Part shown: piece by piece, positions 55,842-64,000 of the stretch
How the letters are laid out: every line of letters starts with the position of its first letter
How positions within the stretch are numbered: position 1 is the first letter of the stretch
DNA from: Raineya sp.
GTDB taxonomy: Bacteria > Bacteroidota > Bacteroidia > Cytophagales > Thermonemataceae
Assembly: GCA_025454915.1 (NCBI GenBank)
Contig: JALONN010000010.1
Span: 76,339 to 140,338 of the forward strand
Length of the DNA stretch: 64,000 nt
Direction: 5' to 3'
Notes under the pieces: model-generated
The model's input: only the letters and a program-made list of their open reading frames with translations
What the model was told of the DNA's origin: nothing
The model's database searches: none
Made by a program: the position numbers and the translations under genes

Positions 55842-57248
55842 TTATTTATCTCGTACAATAAGTCGGTATAAAACTAAAAAAATAAGAATACCTAAAACAA
55901 TATTGGCAATAATTTTAATACGATTGTTAGAACCAACAGTCTGAATGGTGTTGTCAGCATCTTTTTCTTCATTCAAAAAATCACTACTTTCTACGGAAAT
56001 ATCTTCTATGGCTTGTCCACTTACCTCTAACACCAGTCTTGATTGTAAAGTATCATATTTTTTCTTTTCTAAATCAAAATAAATAAATTTAAAATGATTT
56101 TTAAGGGGATACATCCCAGGTTTTTTGGCTAAAATAGTGTATCGAAATGATTTTGTACCCAATAACTGATTGGGGGTTTTTCGTAATATTTGTTCAATGG
56201 TGGGAGTATAGAACTCTAAACCCATACTTACTGGAGGCTCTAATGCATTAAGGCTTGCAAAATTACCACTTCCTAAAATATTTATTTGATAATCAACAGT
56301 TTTTCCTGTTTGTATTTTGAGGTAAGTAATAGCCTCCTGCCACTGAAAACGCCCTACAGGTACTTTTATGTCTGTGTTGGGCAATGGCTTTACTGTAATG
56401 TTAATGGGATTGGATTTGAAAACTACAATTTTTTCTTTTTCCTTATCTTCCATCTGTAATTCTAATACGGGAATAGTGTATTTTCCTGCTTCTGATGGAA
56501 AGAAAGAAGCTTGATAAAATTTAAAACGCTGATATTTACGTTTGCCAATGACAATTTTTTCTTTAGAAACACTATCTAACTTATAATCTTCTTCCCACGA
56601 TTTAGGAATACGTATTTGCTTGATAATTTTAGAAAGCTGTTTATTGAGTTGGTACAAATCTAAGGAACGAGGGGCATCTTCTGCCAAATAAAAAGCAAAT
56701 GACACATTGATTTCTTCTCCTACAAAAAGTTCATCTCGGTTTACGGTTACGGCTGTAAAAGCTTCTTGAAGTTTACCAAGACCAATATTTGCATCTTTCT
56801 GATTTTCTTCTAAAACATTGAGGATGTTTTCGTCTTCTGTTTTTTTCTTTTCTTCAGTATTATCATCTCCTAATACAGTAATTTCTTCTCCCTTAAAAAT
56901 ATGTTTTTTACCATTAACACGAATTTCAAAAGAAGGAATATTAAACTTTCCTCCTTTGATAGCCTTATAGTTTTGCTCAATCCCTTTTGTAATTTGTCCT
57001 TGAGCATTAGTATATTCTAAAGATACTTGAAATGTTTTATTAAAGTTTACAATTTCAGGAAATTCATCAATGGTACGCAAGTCTTCATTACTACATAAAA
57101 CCCTGATTTGCAGAAAATCATGAATAGATAATTTTTTTCGGGCAACTTCAATTCGAATGTCTTGAGATTTTACTATTGTAGAAAATAGCATTACTATTAA
57201 AATAATAGACTTTTGCCAATTTTTTTTTATACTTTTTAAAGATTTCAT
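55842..57248 (-). CDS. BatD-like protein
   Basis: 'VEVARKKLSIHDFLQIRVLC' variant, 'FVGEEINVSFAFYLAED', C-terminal TM. Confidence 0.7.
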   Translation of the reverse strand: MKSLKSIKKNWQKSIILIVMLFSTIVKSQDIRIEVARKKLSIHDFLQIRVLCSNEDLRTIDEFPEIVNFNKTFQVSLEYTNAQGQITKGIEQNYKAIKGGKFNIPSFEIRVNGKKHIFKGEEITVLGDDNTEEKKKTEDENILNVLEENQKDANIGLGKLQEAFTAVTVNRDELFVGEEINVSFAFYLAEDAPRSLDLYQLNKQLSKIIKQIRIPKSWEEDYKLDSVSKEKIVIGKRKYQRFKFYQASFFPSEAGKYTIPVLELQMEDKEKEKIVVFKSNPINITVKPLPNTDIKVPVGRFQWQEAITYLKIQTGKTVDYQINILGSGNFASLNALEPPVSMGLEFYTPTIEQILRKTPNQLLGTKSFRYTILAKKPGMYPLKNHFKFIYFDLEKKKYDTLQSRLVLEVSGQAIEDISVESSDFLNEEKDADNTIQTVGSNNRIKIIANIVLGILIFLVLYRLIVRDK

Positions 57249-57357
57249 TAGGTTGTTTTTAAAAAACGTTGTATATTAGCAACACTTTATAACTAAATCA
57301 AGATGCCTATGCAAAATTATTAACTCCAAATTTGTTGGGTTAAAACTATTTTAAATT

Positions 57358-57549
57358 ATGTTAGACTATTTTAAATTAATTTTAGAAAAAGTAAGTTTTG
57401 ATAAATTTTTGTTTCAAAAGGAACTTCGTAAAGCACTAGCTTCCTTAAAACCCTCAGAAAAGGAAGATTTTCGCAAGTGGTGTTATCATAAATTTGAGCC
57501 ACAATACAAAAGTGTCCTTAATAATGAGTTCAAAATGATACTTTCTTAA
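57358..57549 (+). CDS. small conserved-looking protein
   Basis: 63 aa, ATG 6 nt after in-frame-poor AT leader. Confidence 0.5.
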   Translation: MLDYFKLILEKVSFDKFLFQKELRKALASLKPSEKEDFRKWCYHKFEPQYKSVLNNEFKMILS

Positions 57550-57561
57550 AACACAGACATT

Positions 57562-58506
57562 TCATGATTCTTTATCACTGGCTTGCAGGAAATTAATATT
57601 TCGTTGCAAGCCTTTTAGTTTAGTTCTTTTTACAGCGGAGTTTTTAAAAATTATATTAAAGGTTTCTTCTGTTATTTCTAGCCATTCTTTTTTTGTCATT
57701 TTTTCTAAATCTTCATGAGGCTCAAATGCTTGTGTTTTGTGTGGACTCGCAAAACGATTCCAAGGGCATACATCTTGGCAAATATCACAACCAAACATCC
57801 AATTATCAAATTTTCCATGCATTTCTTGAGGGATTTCATTTTTTAATTCAATTGTAAAATAAGAAATGCATTTGCTTCCATCTACGATATAGGGATTAAT
57901 AATAGCATCTGTTGGGCAAGCGTCTATACAACGAGTACATGTCCCACAATAGTCTTTGGTAGGAGCATCATATTCTAATTCTAAGTCTATAATCAGTTCT
58001 CCAATAAAGAAAAAACTTCCCATATTTTTGTTTATCAGATTACTATGTTTGCCAACCCAGCCCAACCCACTCTTTTCTGCCCAAACTTTATCCATAACAG
58101 GAGCAGAATCTACAAAGGCTCTTCCATTAATTTCTCCAATTTCTTTATGTATAAACTCCAATAGACTTTTAAGTTTATCTTTTAATACAAAATGATAATC
58201 AGTACCATAAGCATACTTAGATATTTTTAAACTGTCTTCTTGGGCTAAATCTTTTTTGGGGAAATAATTCAATAATACAGAAATAACAGATTTTGCATCA
58301 TCTACCAGCAAACGAGGGTCGAGGCGTTTATCAAAATGATTGTTCATATAAGCCATCTCGCCATGCATATTCTGTTTAAGCCAGTTTTCTAACCTAGGAG
58401 CTTGTTCTTCTAAAAATTCAGCTTTAGAAATTCCACAAAAATCAAAGCCCAATTCTTTAGCTTTTTGTTTAATAAGTAGGGTATATCTTAAATTTTCATG
58501 ATTCAT
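57562..58506 (-). CDS. queG: epoxyqueuosine reductase
   Basis: '[16 protein letters not shown]', '[10 protein letters not shown]', '[15 protein letters not shown]' Fe-S motifs. Confidence 0.9.
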   Translation of the reverse strand: MNHENLRYTLLIKQKAKELGFDFCGISKAEFLEEQAPRLENWLKQNMHGEMAYMNNHFDKRLDPRLLVDDAKSVISVLLNYFPKKDLAQEDSLKISKYAYGTDYHFVLKDKLKSLLEFIHKEIGEINGRAFVDSAPVMDKVWAEKSGLGWVGKHSNLINKNMGSFFFIGELIIDLELEYDAPTKDYCGTCTRCIDACPTDAIINPYIVDGSKCISYFTIELKNEIPQEMHGKFDNWMFGCDICQDVCPWNRFASPHKTQAFEPHEDLEKMTKKEWLEITEETFNIIFKNSAVKRTKLKGLQRNINFLQASDKES

Positions 58507-58667
58507 AGAATGTAAAATAATGTTCTTAGATTCTAAAGCTTATTTTGCTGAAAAATATTTCCAAATTTAATATAAAAATAGATGTAAGTTCTACTATTAG
58601 AAAATAGTATTTTACAATTGTTTTTTTCCTTATTTTTGCCTGATTTTTTATTTTAATTATAAACCCT

Positions 58668-60617
58668 ATGAATACTATGTTTAAAACAACTATACTTAGT
58701 TTCTGTTTAATTCTCTTCTGCTTTGTTTCTTTTGCCCAAAAAGATGTCAAATTTGGAGAAATTGACAAAGCTACCGTTGAAAATAAAGTCTATGAAAAAG
58801 ATAAAAATGCTGTTGCTGTTGTGCTTTATGATTATACAAAAATCCAAATTATACCATTTACAACTGTATGGAAACAAGTGATTTATCGTCATAAAAGAAT
58901 AAAAGTCTTAAATAAAGAGGGGCTTCAATTTGCAAATATTGTAGAACCTTATTATATACCATACAGCGAAAAAATAGTTCAGATTAAAGGATATACTTAC
59001 AATTTAGAAAATGGAGAAGTAAAAAAAACAAAATTGGAAAAAGAACAGATTTTTGATGTTAAGATAAATAAAAACTATGGACAAGTGAAAATATCAATGC
59101 CTAATGTTAGAGAAGGCTCTGTGATTGATATATCTTATCGTTTTGAATCAGATAATGCCTTTTTGCTTGAGCCATGTTATTTACAATCTTATATACCTAT
59201 CCAATGGGCGGAAGTCGAAACCTTGATACCTGACTACTTTAGATATGTTGAGTTATGGACAAGAACACAAGACTTTTACATTGATAAAACCTTTACAGAA
59301 TCGACAAGTGATTATAGAATTAATGGACATAAATGGGTTATGAAAGATGTACCTGCATTTAGTAAAGATGAAAAGTTTGTAACTAGTCCAAAAGATTATA
59401 TGAATCATATAAAATTTCAGATGTCAGCTCGAATGTATAATGATGGTAGAGTAGAAAATGTAATGCCTACTTGGGAAAAATTTATAGAAAAATTAATGGA
59501 GATAGAAAGTTTTGGGGGCTATTTGAAAAAAAATGCAGGAAAAGATATTGTGATAGAATTGATTAAAGATAAAAAAGATACTGAAAAATTATCAGTTGTT
59601 TTTGATTATATAAAAAATAATTTCAAGTTTAATAGTATAAATACCATATATGCAAACCAAACAGTTAAAGATGTATTAGAAAAGAAAACAGGCAATAGTG
59701 CAGAAATCAATCTTTTGTTAGTTAATTCTTTGCGTTTTGCAGGTATAGAGGCTCATCCTGTAATATTAAGTACTCGTTTTAATGGAAGGGTAGTAGCAGA
59801 ATATCCTATAGCAGACCAATTTAATTATTGTGTGGTATATGCAAAAGACAGTCAGGGAAAAGAGTATTTATTAGATGCTACAAACTCTCAGCATACATTA
59901 AATATGATAGCTGAAAGGGCTTTAACCCGAGAAGGCTTACTAATTTTACCTCAAAATAAACATGAATGGATACCCTTAAATAATCCACCTAAAACATCCA
60001 CAGTTAAAACGGGATTTATTGAAATTAATACAGACGGAACAACTAAAGGTAAAATAACTACTCAATATCAGGGTTATAAAGCTTTGAAGCTAAGAAATAG
60101 AATAATGGGTGTGAAAGATACTTTAATAGCCGAAACTATTAATCTGCAAGAATCAGAAATATCAAAAATTCAATTCAAAAATGTTCAAGAACTGAATAAA
60201 CCTATAGAGTTTACATTAGATGTAGTATCTCAAAAAGGAGTACAACAAAATGGAGATTTTATATATATAACTCCATTGATGAATGATAAAATAAAAGAAA
60301 ACCCTTTTAAACAAGAAAAAAGAGATTTTTCTATTGATTTTACATATCCAACAGAAGAAACTTATGTATATACCTTTGTTGTTCCTGAAAATTATACAGT
60401 TGAAGAAATACCACAATCAATTAAACTGCAATGGGCAGATGGTAAATCTATAAAATTTGATTATTTAGTTAAAAAATCAGAGACTACTGTTCAAATAAAC
60501 TGTAAATTTTTTATTAATAGAGTAATATTTGAACCAGAAGAATACCAATTTATCAAAGATATGTTTGCTAAAATTCTAGCTAAACAAGAAGAACAAATTG
60601 TATTAAAGAAAAAATAA
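58668..60617 (+). CDS. DUF3857 transglutaminase-like protein
   Basis: Signal peptide, 'GSVIDISYRFESDNAFLLEP', 'VFDYIKNNFKFN'. Confidence 0.75.
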   Translation: MNTMFKTTILSFCLILFCFVSFAQKDVKFGEIDKATVENKVYEKDKNAVAVVLYDYTKIQIIPFTTVWKQVIYRHKRIKVLNKEGLQFANIVEPYYIPYSEKIVQIKGYTYNLENGEVKKTKLEKEQIFDVKINKNYGQVKISMPNVREGSVIDISYRFESDNAFLLEPCYLQSYIPIQWAEVETLIPDYFRYVELWTRTQDFYIDKTFTESTSDYRINGHKWVMKDVPAFSKDEKFVTSPKDYMNHIKFQMSARMYNDGRVENVMPTWEKFIEKLMEIESFGGYLKKNAGKDIVIELIKDKKDTEKLSVVFDYIKNNFKFNSINTIYANQTVKDVLEKKTGNSAEINLLLVNSLRFAGIEAHPVILSTRFNGRVVAEYPIADQFNYCVVYAKDSQGKEYLLDATNSQHTLNMIAERALTREGLLILPQNKHEWIPLNNPPKTSTVKTGFIEINTDGTTKGKITTQYQGYKALKLRNRIMGVKDTLIAETINLQESEISKIQFKNVQELNKPIEFTLDVVSQKGVQQNGDFIYITPLMNDKIKENPFKQEKRDFSIDFTYPTEETYVYTFVVPENYTVEEIPQSIKLQWADGKSIKFDYLVKKSETTVQINCKFFINRVIFEPEEYQFIKDMFAKILAKQEEQIVLKKK

Positions 60618-60623
60618 AAAACT

Positions 60624-62531
60624 ATGAAAAAACTAGCATGGTTATTTTTGTTTTTACCTACAATATCGTGGGGACAAAAAAATATTGATTACAGTTTTTT
60701 ATTAATACCAGCTAAATTAACTGAAAATGCAAATGCTATTATCAGATTAGATGAGCAAGTTTTTACCATTCATAATACAGGAAAAGCTACACTTAAAAAG
60801 AAATATGTTTGTACTGTTCTCAATCAGGAAGGTGATAAACATGCTGAATTGAGGATTGATTATGATGATTTGATAATAGTCTCCAACATCTCAGGAAAAC
60901 TATATGATAGAATGGGTAAGGTGGTAGACAAATTAAAAAAATCAGAAATTACAGATGTAAATACGTCTAATTATACTGAAATTGATGATAGTAGGATAAA
61001 AATTGCTAAATTTAATTATAATACATACCCATATACAGTAGAGTTTGAGTATGAAATGGATTTTGAAAGTTTGCTTTTTTACCCTGAGTTTATACCTTGT
61101 CAAAGAATGTACGTTTCTATTGAAAAAGCCAGTTTGCAGATTTTAACTTCAAAAAATCATCAAATTTACTATCAAGAACGAAATATTTCCAATAAAACTG
61201 AAATCAAAGAAGAAAAAGATAAAAAACTTTATACTTGGAGTGTCGAGAATTATCCTGCCTTTAAACGAGAATATTATTCTATGAATTGGCGAGAACAAGT
61301 TCCTTGGGTCATTATTTCTCCAAAAGAATTTGAAGTAAATAATAAATACAAAGGTAAAATGGATTCTTGGGAATCTTTAGGGATGTTTTTCAAAGAGTTA
61401 AATAAAAATAGACAAGAAGTTCCTGAAGCTACAAAAACTAAAATACAGGAAATTACAGCTAACGCTAAAGATGATTATGAAAAAATAAAAATCATCTATA
61501 ATTATATGCAGTCTAAAACTAGGTACATTAGCATACAGCTTGGTGTAGGAGGGTGGCAAACAATGCCAGCTAACTTAGTGGATAGTAAAGGTTATGGAGA
61601 TTGTAAGGCTCTTTCAAATTATACAAAATCTTTGTTAAATGTTGTGGGTATTGAATCGCATTATGCTTTAATTAACGCAGGTGATAAAAATGAAGTATTT
61701 CCAGTTTTTGCTGACTTCCCTTCACCAAGGTTTAACCATGCTATTTTATGCGTACCTACTCAAAAAGATACTATTTGGCTTGAATGTACCAGTCAGAAAA
61801 TGCCCACAGGTTTTTTAGGAGATTTTACAGATGATCGTTATGTCTTACTCATTACTGAAAAAGGTGGAAAATTAGTAAAAACACCTAAATATACGATGCA
61901 AGATAATCAGCTTATCAGAAAAGCAGATGTAATTATTAAGGAAACAGGAGAAAGTAAAGCAAGCATCAAAACTAAATATTCTAATTTGGAATATGACGAA
62001 TTAAGAGGGTATATTGTAGCTTCTAATGAAGAACAAAAAAAATACCTTTATGAAGAAATGAACATTGCAAAATTTGATATTATTTCAATTAATTTAAAAG
62101 AAGATAAATCCCGAAAACCATCTTTGGAAGAAAATCTTGAAATAAAAATAGACCAAATCGGAGCTAAAAATGGAAAAAGAATATTTTTTACACCAAATCT
62201 GTTTAATAAATTCTCGTTGCCACTTCCAGATTATAAAGAGAGAAAAACGGATATAGAATTACCTTTCAGAGACTTTGAACATAATGATGAAATACGTTTT
62301 AATATTCCAGCTAATTTTCAGTTAGAAGGTAATTTTGAAAGTGTAAATCTTTCTTCTAGTTTTGGTACATATTCTGTTTCGTTAGTCAAAGAAAATAGTG
62401 TATTGGTGTATAAAAGAAAACTTCAAGTGAAATCAGGGCGTTATTCTAAAGAAAAATACCAAGAGTTTTTAGATTTCTTTAGAAAAATAGATAAGTATGA
62501 TAAAATGAAGGCTGTTTTAGTGAGTCAATAA
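60624..62531 (+). CDS. DUF3857 transglutaminase-like protein (paralog)
   Basis: 'IIYNYMQSKTRYISIQLGVGGWQTMPANLVDSKGYGDCKALSNYTKSLL'. Confidence 0.85.
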   Translation: MKKLAWLFLFLPTISWGQKNIDYSFLLIPAKLTENANAIIRLDEQVFTIHNTGKATLKKKYVCTVLNQEGDKHAELRIDYDDLIIVSNISGKLYDRMGKVVDKLKKSEITDVNTSNYTEIDDSRIKIAKFNYNTYPYTVEFEYEMDFESLLFYPEFIPCQRMYVSIEKASLQILTSKNHQIYYQERNISNKTEIKEEKDKKLYTWSVENYPAFKREYYSMNWREQVPWVIISPKEFEVNNKYKGKMDSWESLGMFFKELNKNRQEVPEATKTKIQEITANAKDDYEKIKIIYNYMQSKTRYISIQLGVGGWQTMPANLVDSKGYGDCKALSNYTKSLLNVVGIESHYALINAGDKNEVFPVFADFPSPRFNHAILCVPTQKDTIWLECTSQKMPTGFLGDFTDDRYVLLITEKGGKLVKTPKYTMQDNQLIRKADVIIKETGESKASIKTKYSNLEYDELRGYIVASNEEQKKYLYEEMNIAKFDIISINLKEDKSRKPSLEENLEIKIDQIGAKNGKRIFFTPNLFNKFSLPLPDYKERKTDIELPFRDFEHNDEIRFNIPANFQLEGNFESVNLSSSFGTYSVSLVKENSVLVYKRKLQVKSGRYSKEKYQEFLDFFRKIDKYDKMKAVLVSQ

Positions 62532-62533
62532 AT

Positions 62534-62571
62534 AAAAGAGATTTTCGGTTACCGAAAATCTCTTTTATTTT
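62534..62571. terminator. bidirectional terminator
   Basis: AAAAGAGATTTTCGGT-TACCGAAAATCTCTTTT. Confidence 0.8.
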
Positions 62572-62587
62572 TATTATTGTTATATTG

Positions 62588-63961
62588 TTACTTCTTCTTT
62601 TCTTTATCCTTTTTGGTTGCATCTGCCAGTTGCACTTCGTCACCTTCTTTTAGTTTCTTATCAATAGCTTGGAAAGGTCCTGTAACAATTTTTTCACCTG
62701 GTTTCAGACCTGTTACCACCTCTATATTTTCAAAGTCACTAATGCCTGTTTTTACTTCTCTTAAAGAAACCTTTTTAGTAGTGCTATCAAACACGAATAC
62801 AAATTCTTTCTTTTCGGAATCTTCTTTGCTTTTCTTACTATTTTTAGAATCATCCATATTCTTAGAATTCTCTTCTCCACCTTTTTTTTCTTGCTTTTTG
62901 ATTTCATCGGAACTTTTTGCAACTACAGCAGCAAGAGGAACAGCCAATACATTGGGTTTGGTTTCTGTAATAACCTCTACACTGGCACTCGTACCAGGGC
63001 GGAAAGGTGATAAACGACCACTTTTTGCTTTTAAATCTTTATAAGATTCTCCCAAAATACGTACTTTTACCTGAAACTCAGTAACAGATTCAGTTGTGAG
63101 AGCCTGATTGGCTGTATTGGCAATAGAAGTTACAATTCCTTTGAATTTACGGTTTCTGTATGCTTCTACTTCTACATCTGCCGTATCGCCAAGGGCTACA
63201 CGAACAATATCATTTTCATTCACATCTACACGAACCTCCATATCATTAAGATTGGCAATTCGTAGTAGCTCTGTACCAGCCATTTGAGCTGTACCAACCA
63301 CTCTTTCACCTTTTTCTACGGCAAGTTTGGAGATTACACCACTAATAGGAGCATATACTGATGTTCTTGTCAGGTTTTGAATAGTTTCATTGACAGTTGA
63401 ACTTGCACTCTGTATATTGTACTGGGATGCAACCACAGCCTGTTTTGCTGACTCTAAATCTTGTTGAGCTACTTTGTATTCAGCTGTTGCTTGTTCAAAT
63501 TCTAAAGCTGAAATGATTTTTTGTTCAAAAAGTCCTTTCTGACGATTATAATTTGCCTGAGAACGCATAAACTGAGCTTCAGCCTGTAACTGTCTGGACT
63601 GTGATTGAGCCAAACTTGCTTTACTGGTATTTAAAGAAGCTTGTGAACGCTGAACGGCTAATTCGTAATTATCAGGGCGAATACGCAATAAAAGTTGCCC
63701 TTTTACAACAGAATCACCTTCTTTTACATACAATTCGGTAATTTCTCCAGAAACATCAGGGCTTAGCTTAATTTCTGTTTCAGGTTGAACTTTGCCCGAA
63801 GCACCCACTTTTTCTGTAATTACTACATTTTTGACTTCTGCAACTTCTACAGTTTCTAAATTCTTTTTGCCCTTGCTCAATACAACTGAAACAATCACCA
63901 ACAAAACAACTCCACCCACCAAGTACCAAATAAGACGATTTGATTTCTTCTTTTTACTCAT
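62588..63961 (-). CDS. RND/MacA-type periplasmic adaptor protein
   Basis: 'VGASGKVQPETEIKLSPDVSGEITELYVKEGDSVVKGQLLLRI', coiled-coil hairpin, 'VYAPISGVISKLAVEKGERVVG'. Confidence 0.88.
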   Translation of the reverse strand: MSKKKKSNRLIWYLVGGVVLLVIVSVVLSKGKKNLETVEVAEVKNVVITEKVGASGKVQPETEIKLSPDVSGEITELYVKEGDSVVKGQLLLRIRPDNYELAVQRSQASLNTSKASLAQSQSRQLQAEAQFMRSQANYNRQKGLFEQKIISALEFEQATAEYKVAQQDLESAKQAVVASQYNIQSASSTVNETIQNLTRTSVYAPISGVISKLAVEKGERVVGTAQMAGTELLRIANLNDMEVRVDVNENDIVRVALGDTADVEVEAYRNRKFKGIVTSIANTANQALTTESVTEFQVKVRILGESYKDLKAKSGRLSPFRPGTSASVEVITETKPNVLAVPLAAVVAKSSDEIKKQEKKGGEENSKNMDDSKNSKKSKEDSEKKEFVFVFDSTTKKVSLREVKTGISDFENIEVVTGLKPGEKIVTGPFQAIDKKLKEGDEVQLADATKKDKEKKK

Positions 63962-64000
63962 AACTAAGTTTAATTAATAAAAATATATTTAGGTCTAATT

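Noticed and set aside
62577-63044. 155-aa plus-strand ORF
   Set aside because: Antisense to the adaptor protein; low-complexity S/F/L composition
1-64000. Retron or diversity-generating retroelement
   Set aside because: No reverse transcriptase-like ORF and no template/variable repeat pair noticed

Overview
The window is AT-rich Bacteroidota DNA in two parts. (1) About 1-47,850 is most of an integrated temperate contractile-tailed (myovirus-like) prophage; its left end lies outside the window. It carries baseplate J/W/V, amidase plus lysis cassette, tail I/fibre genes, SSBs, Gp157, nucleases, UvrD-like helicase, ParB/PAPS-reductase/methyltransferase/HNH cluster, a phage tRNA cluster, terminase, portal, protease, capsid, sheath, tube, tape measure, gpD/X, a replication module, a Cro/CI-like switch and a tyrosine integrase next to a tRNA-Ala(GGC). 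(2) About 47,900-64,000 is host chromosome: lipB, VOC, hemL, a cobalamin-riboswitch TonB receptor/beta-propeller locus, UbiA, BatD-like, queG, two DUF3857 paralogs and an RND adaptor. Main points for follow-up: a cluster of tRNA-like genes in which at least three have oversized or non-canonical anticodon regions (one spans 182 nt); an array of paired 22-nt motifs with exactly 55-bp pair spacing; a probable -1 frameshift at a T9 run in a tail chaperone-like gene; an IbrA/IbrB-like ParB-PAPSR cluster next to the tRNAs; a three-gene TIGR04255-type accessory cassette; two recurring promoter/operator families; and a strongly dispersed, strand-switching tail module. All family calls are from reading translated sequence by eye; no database search was run.
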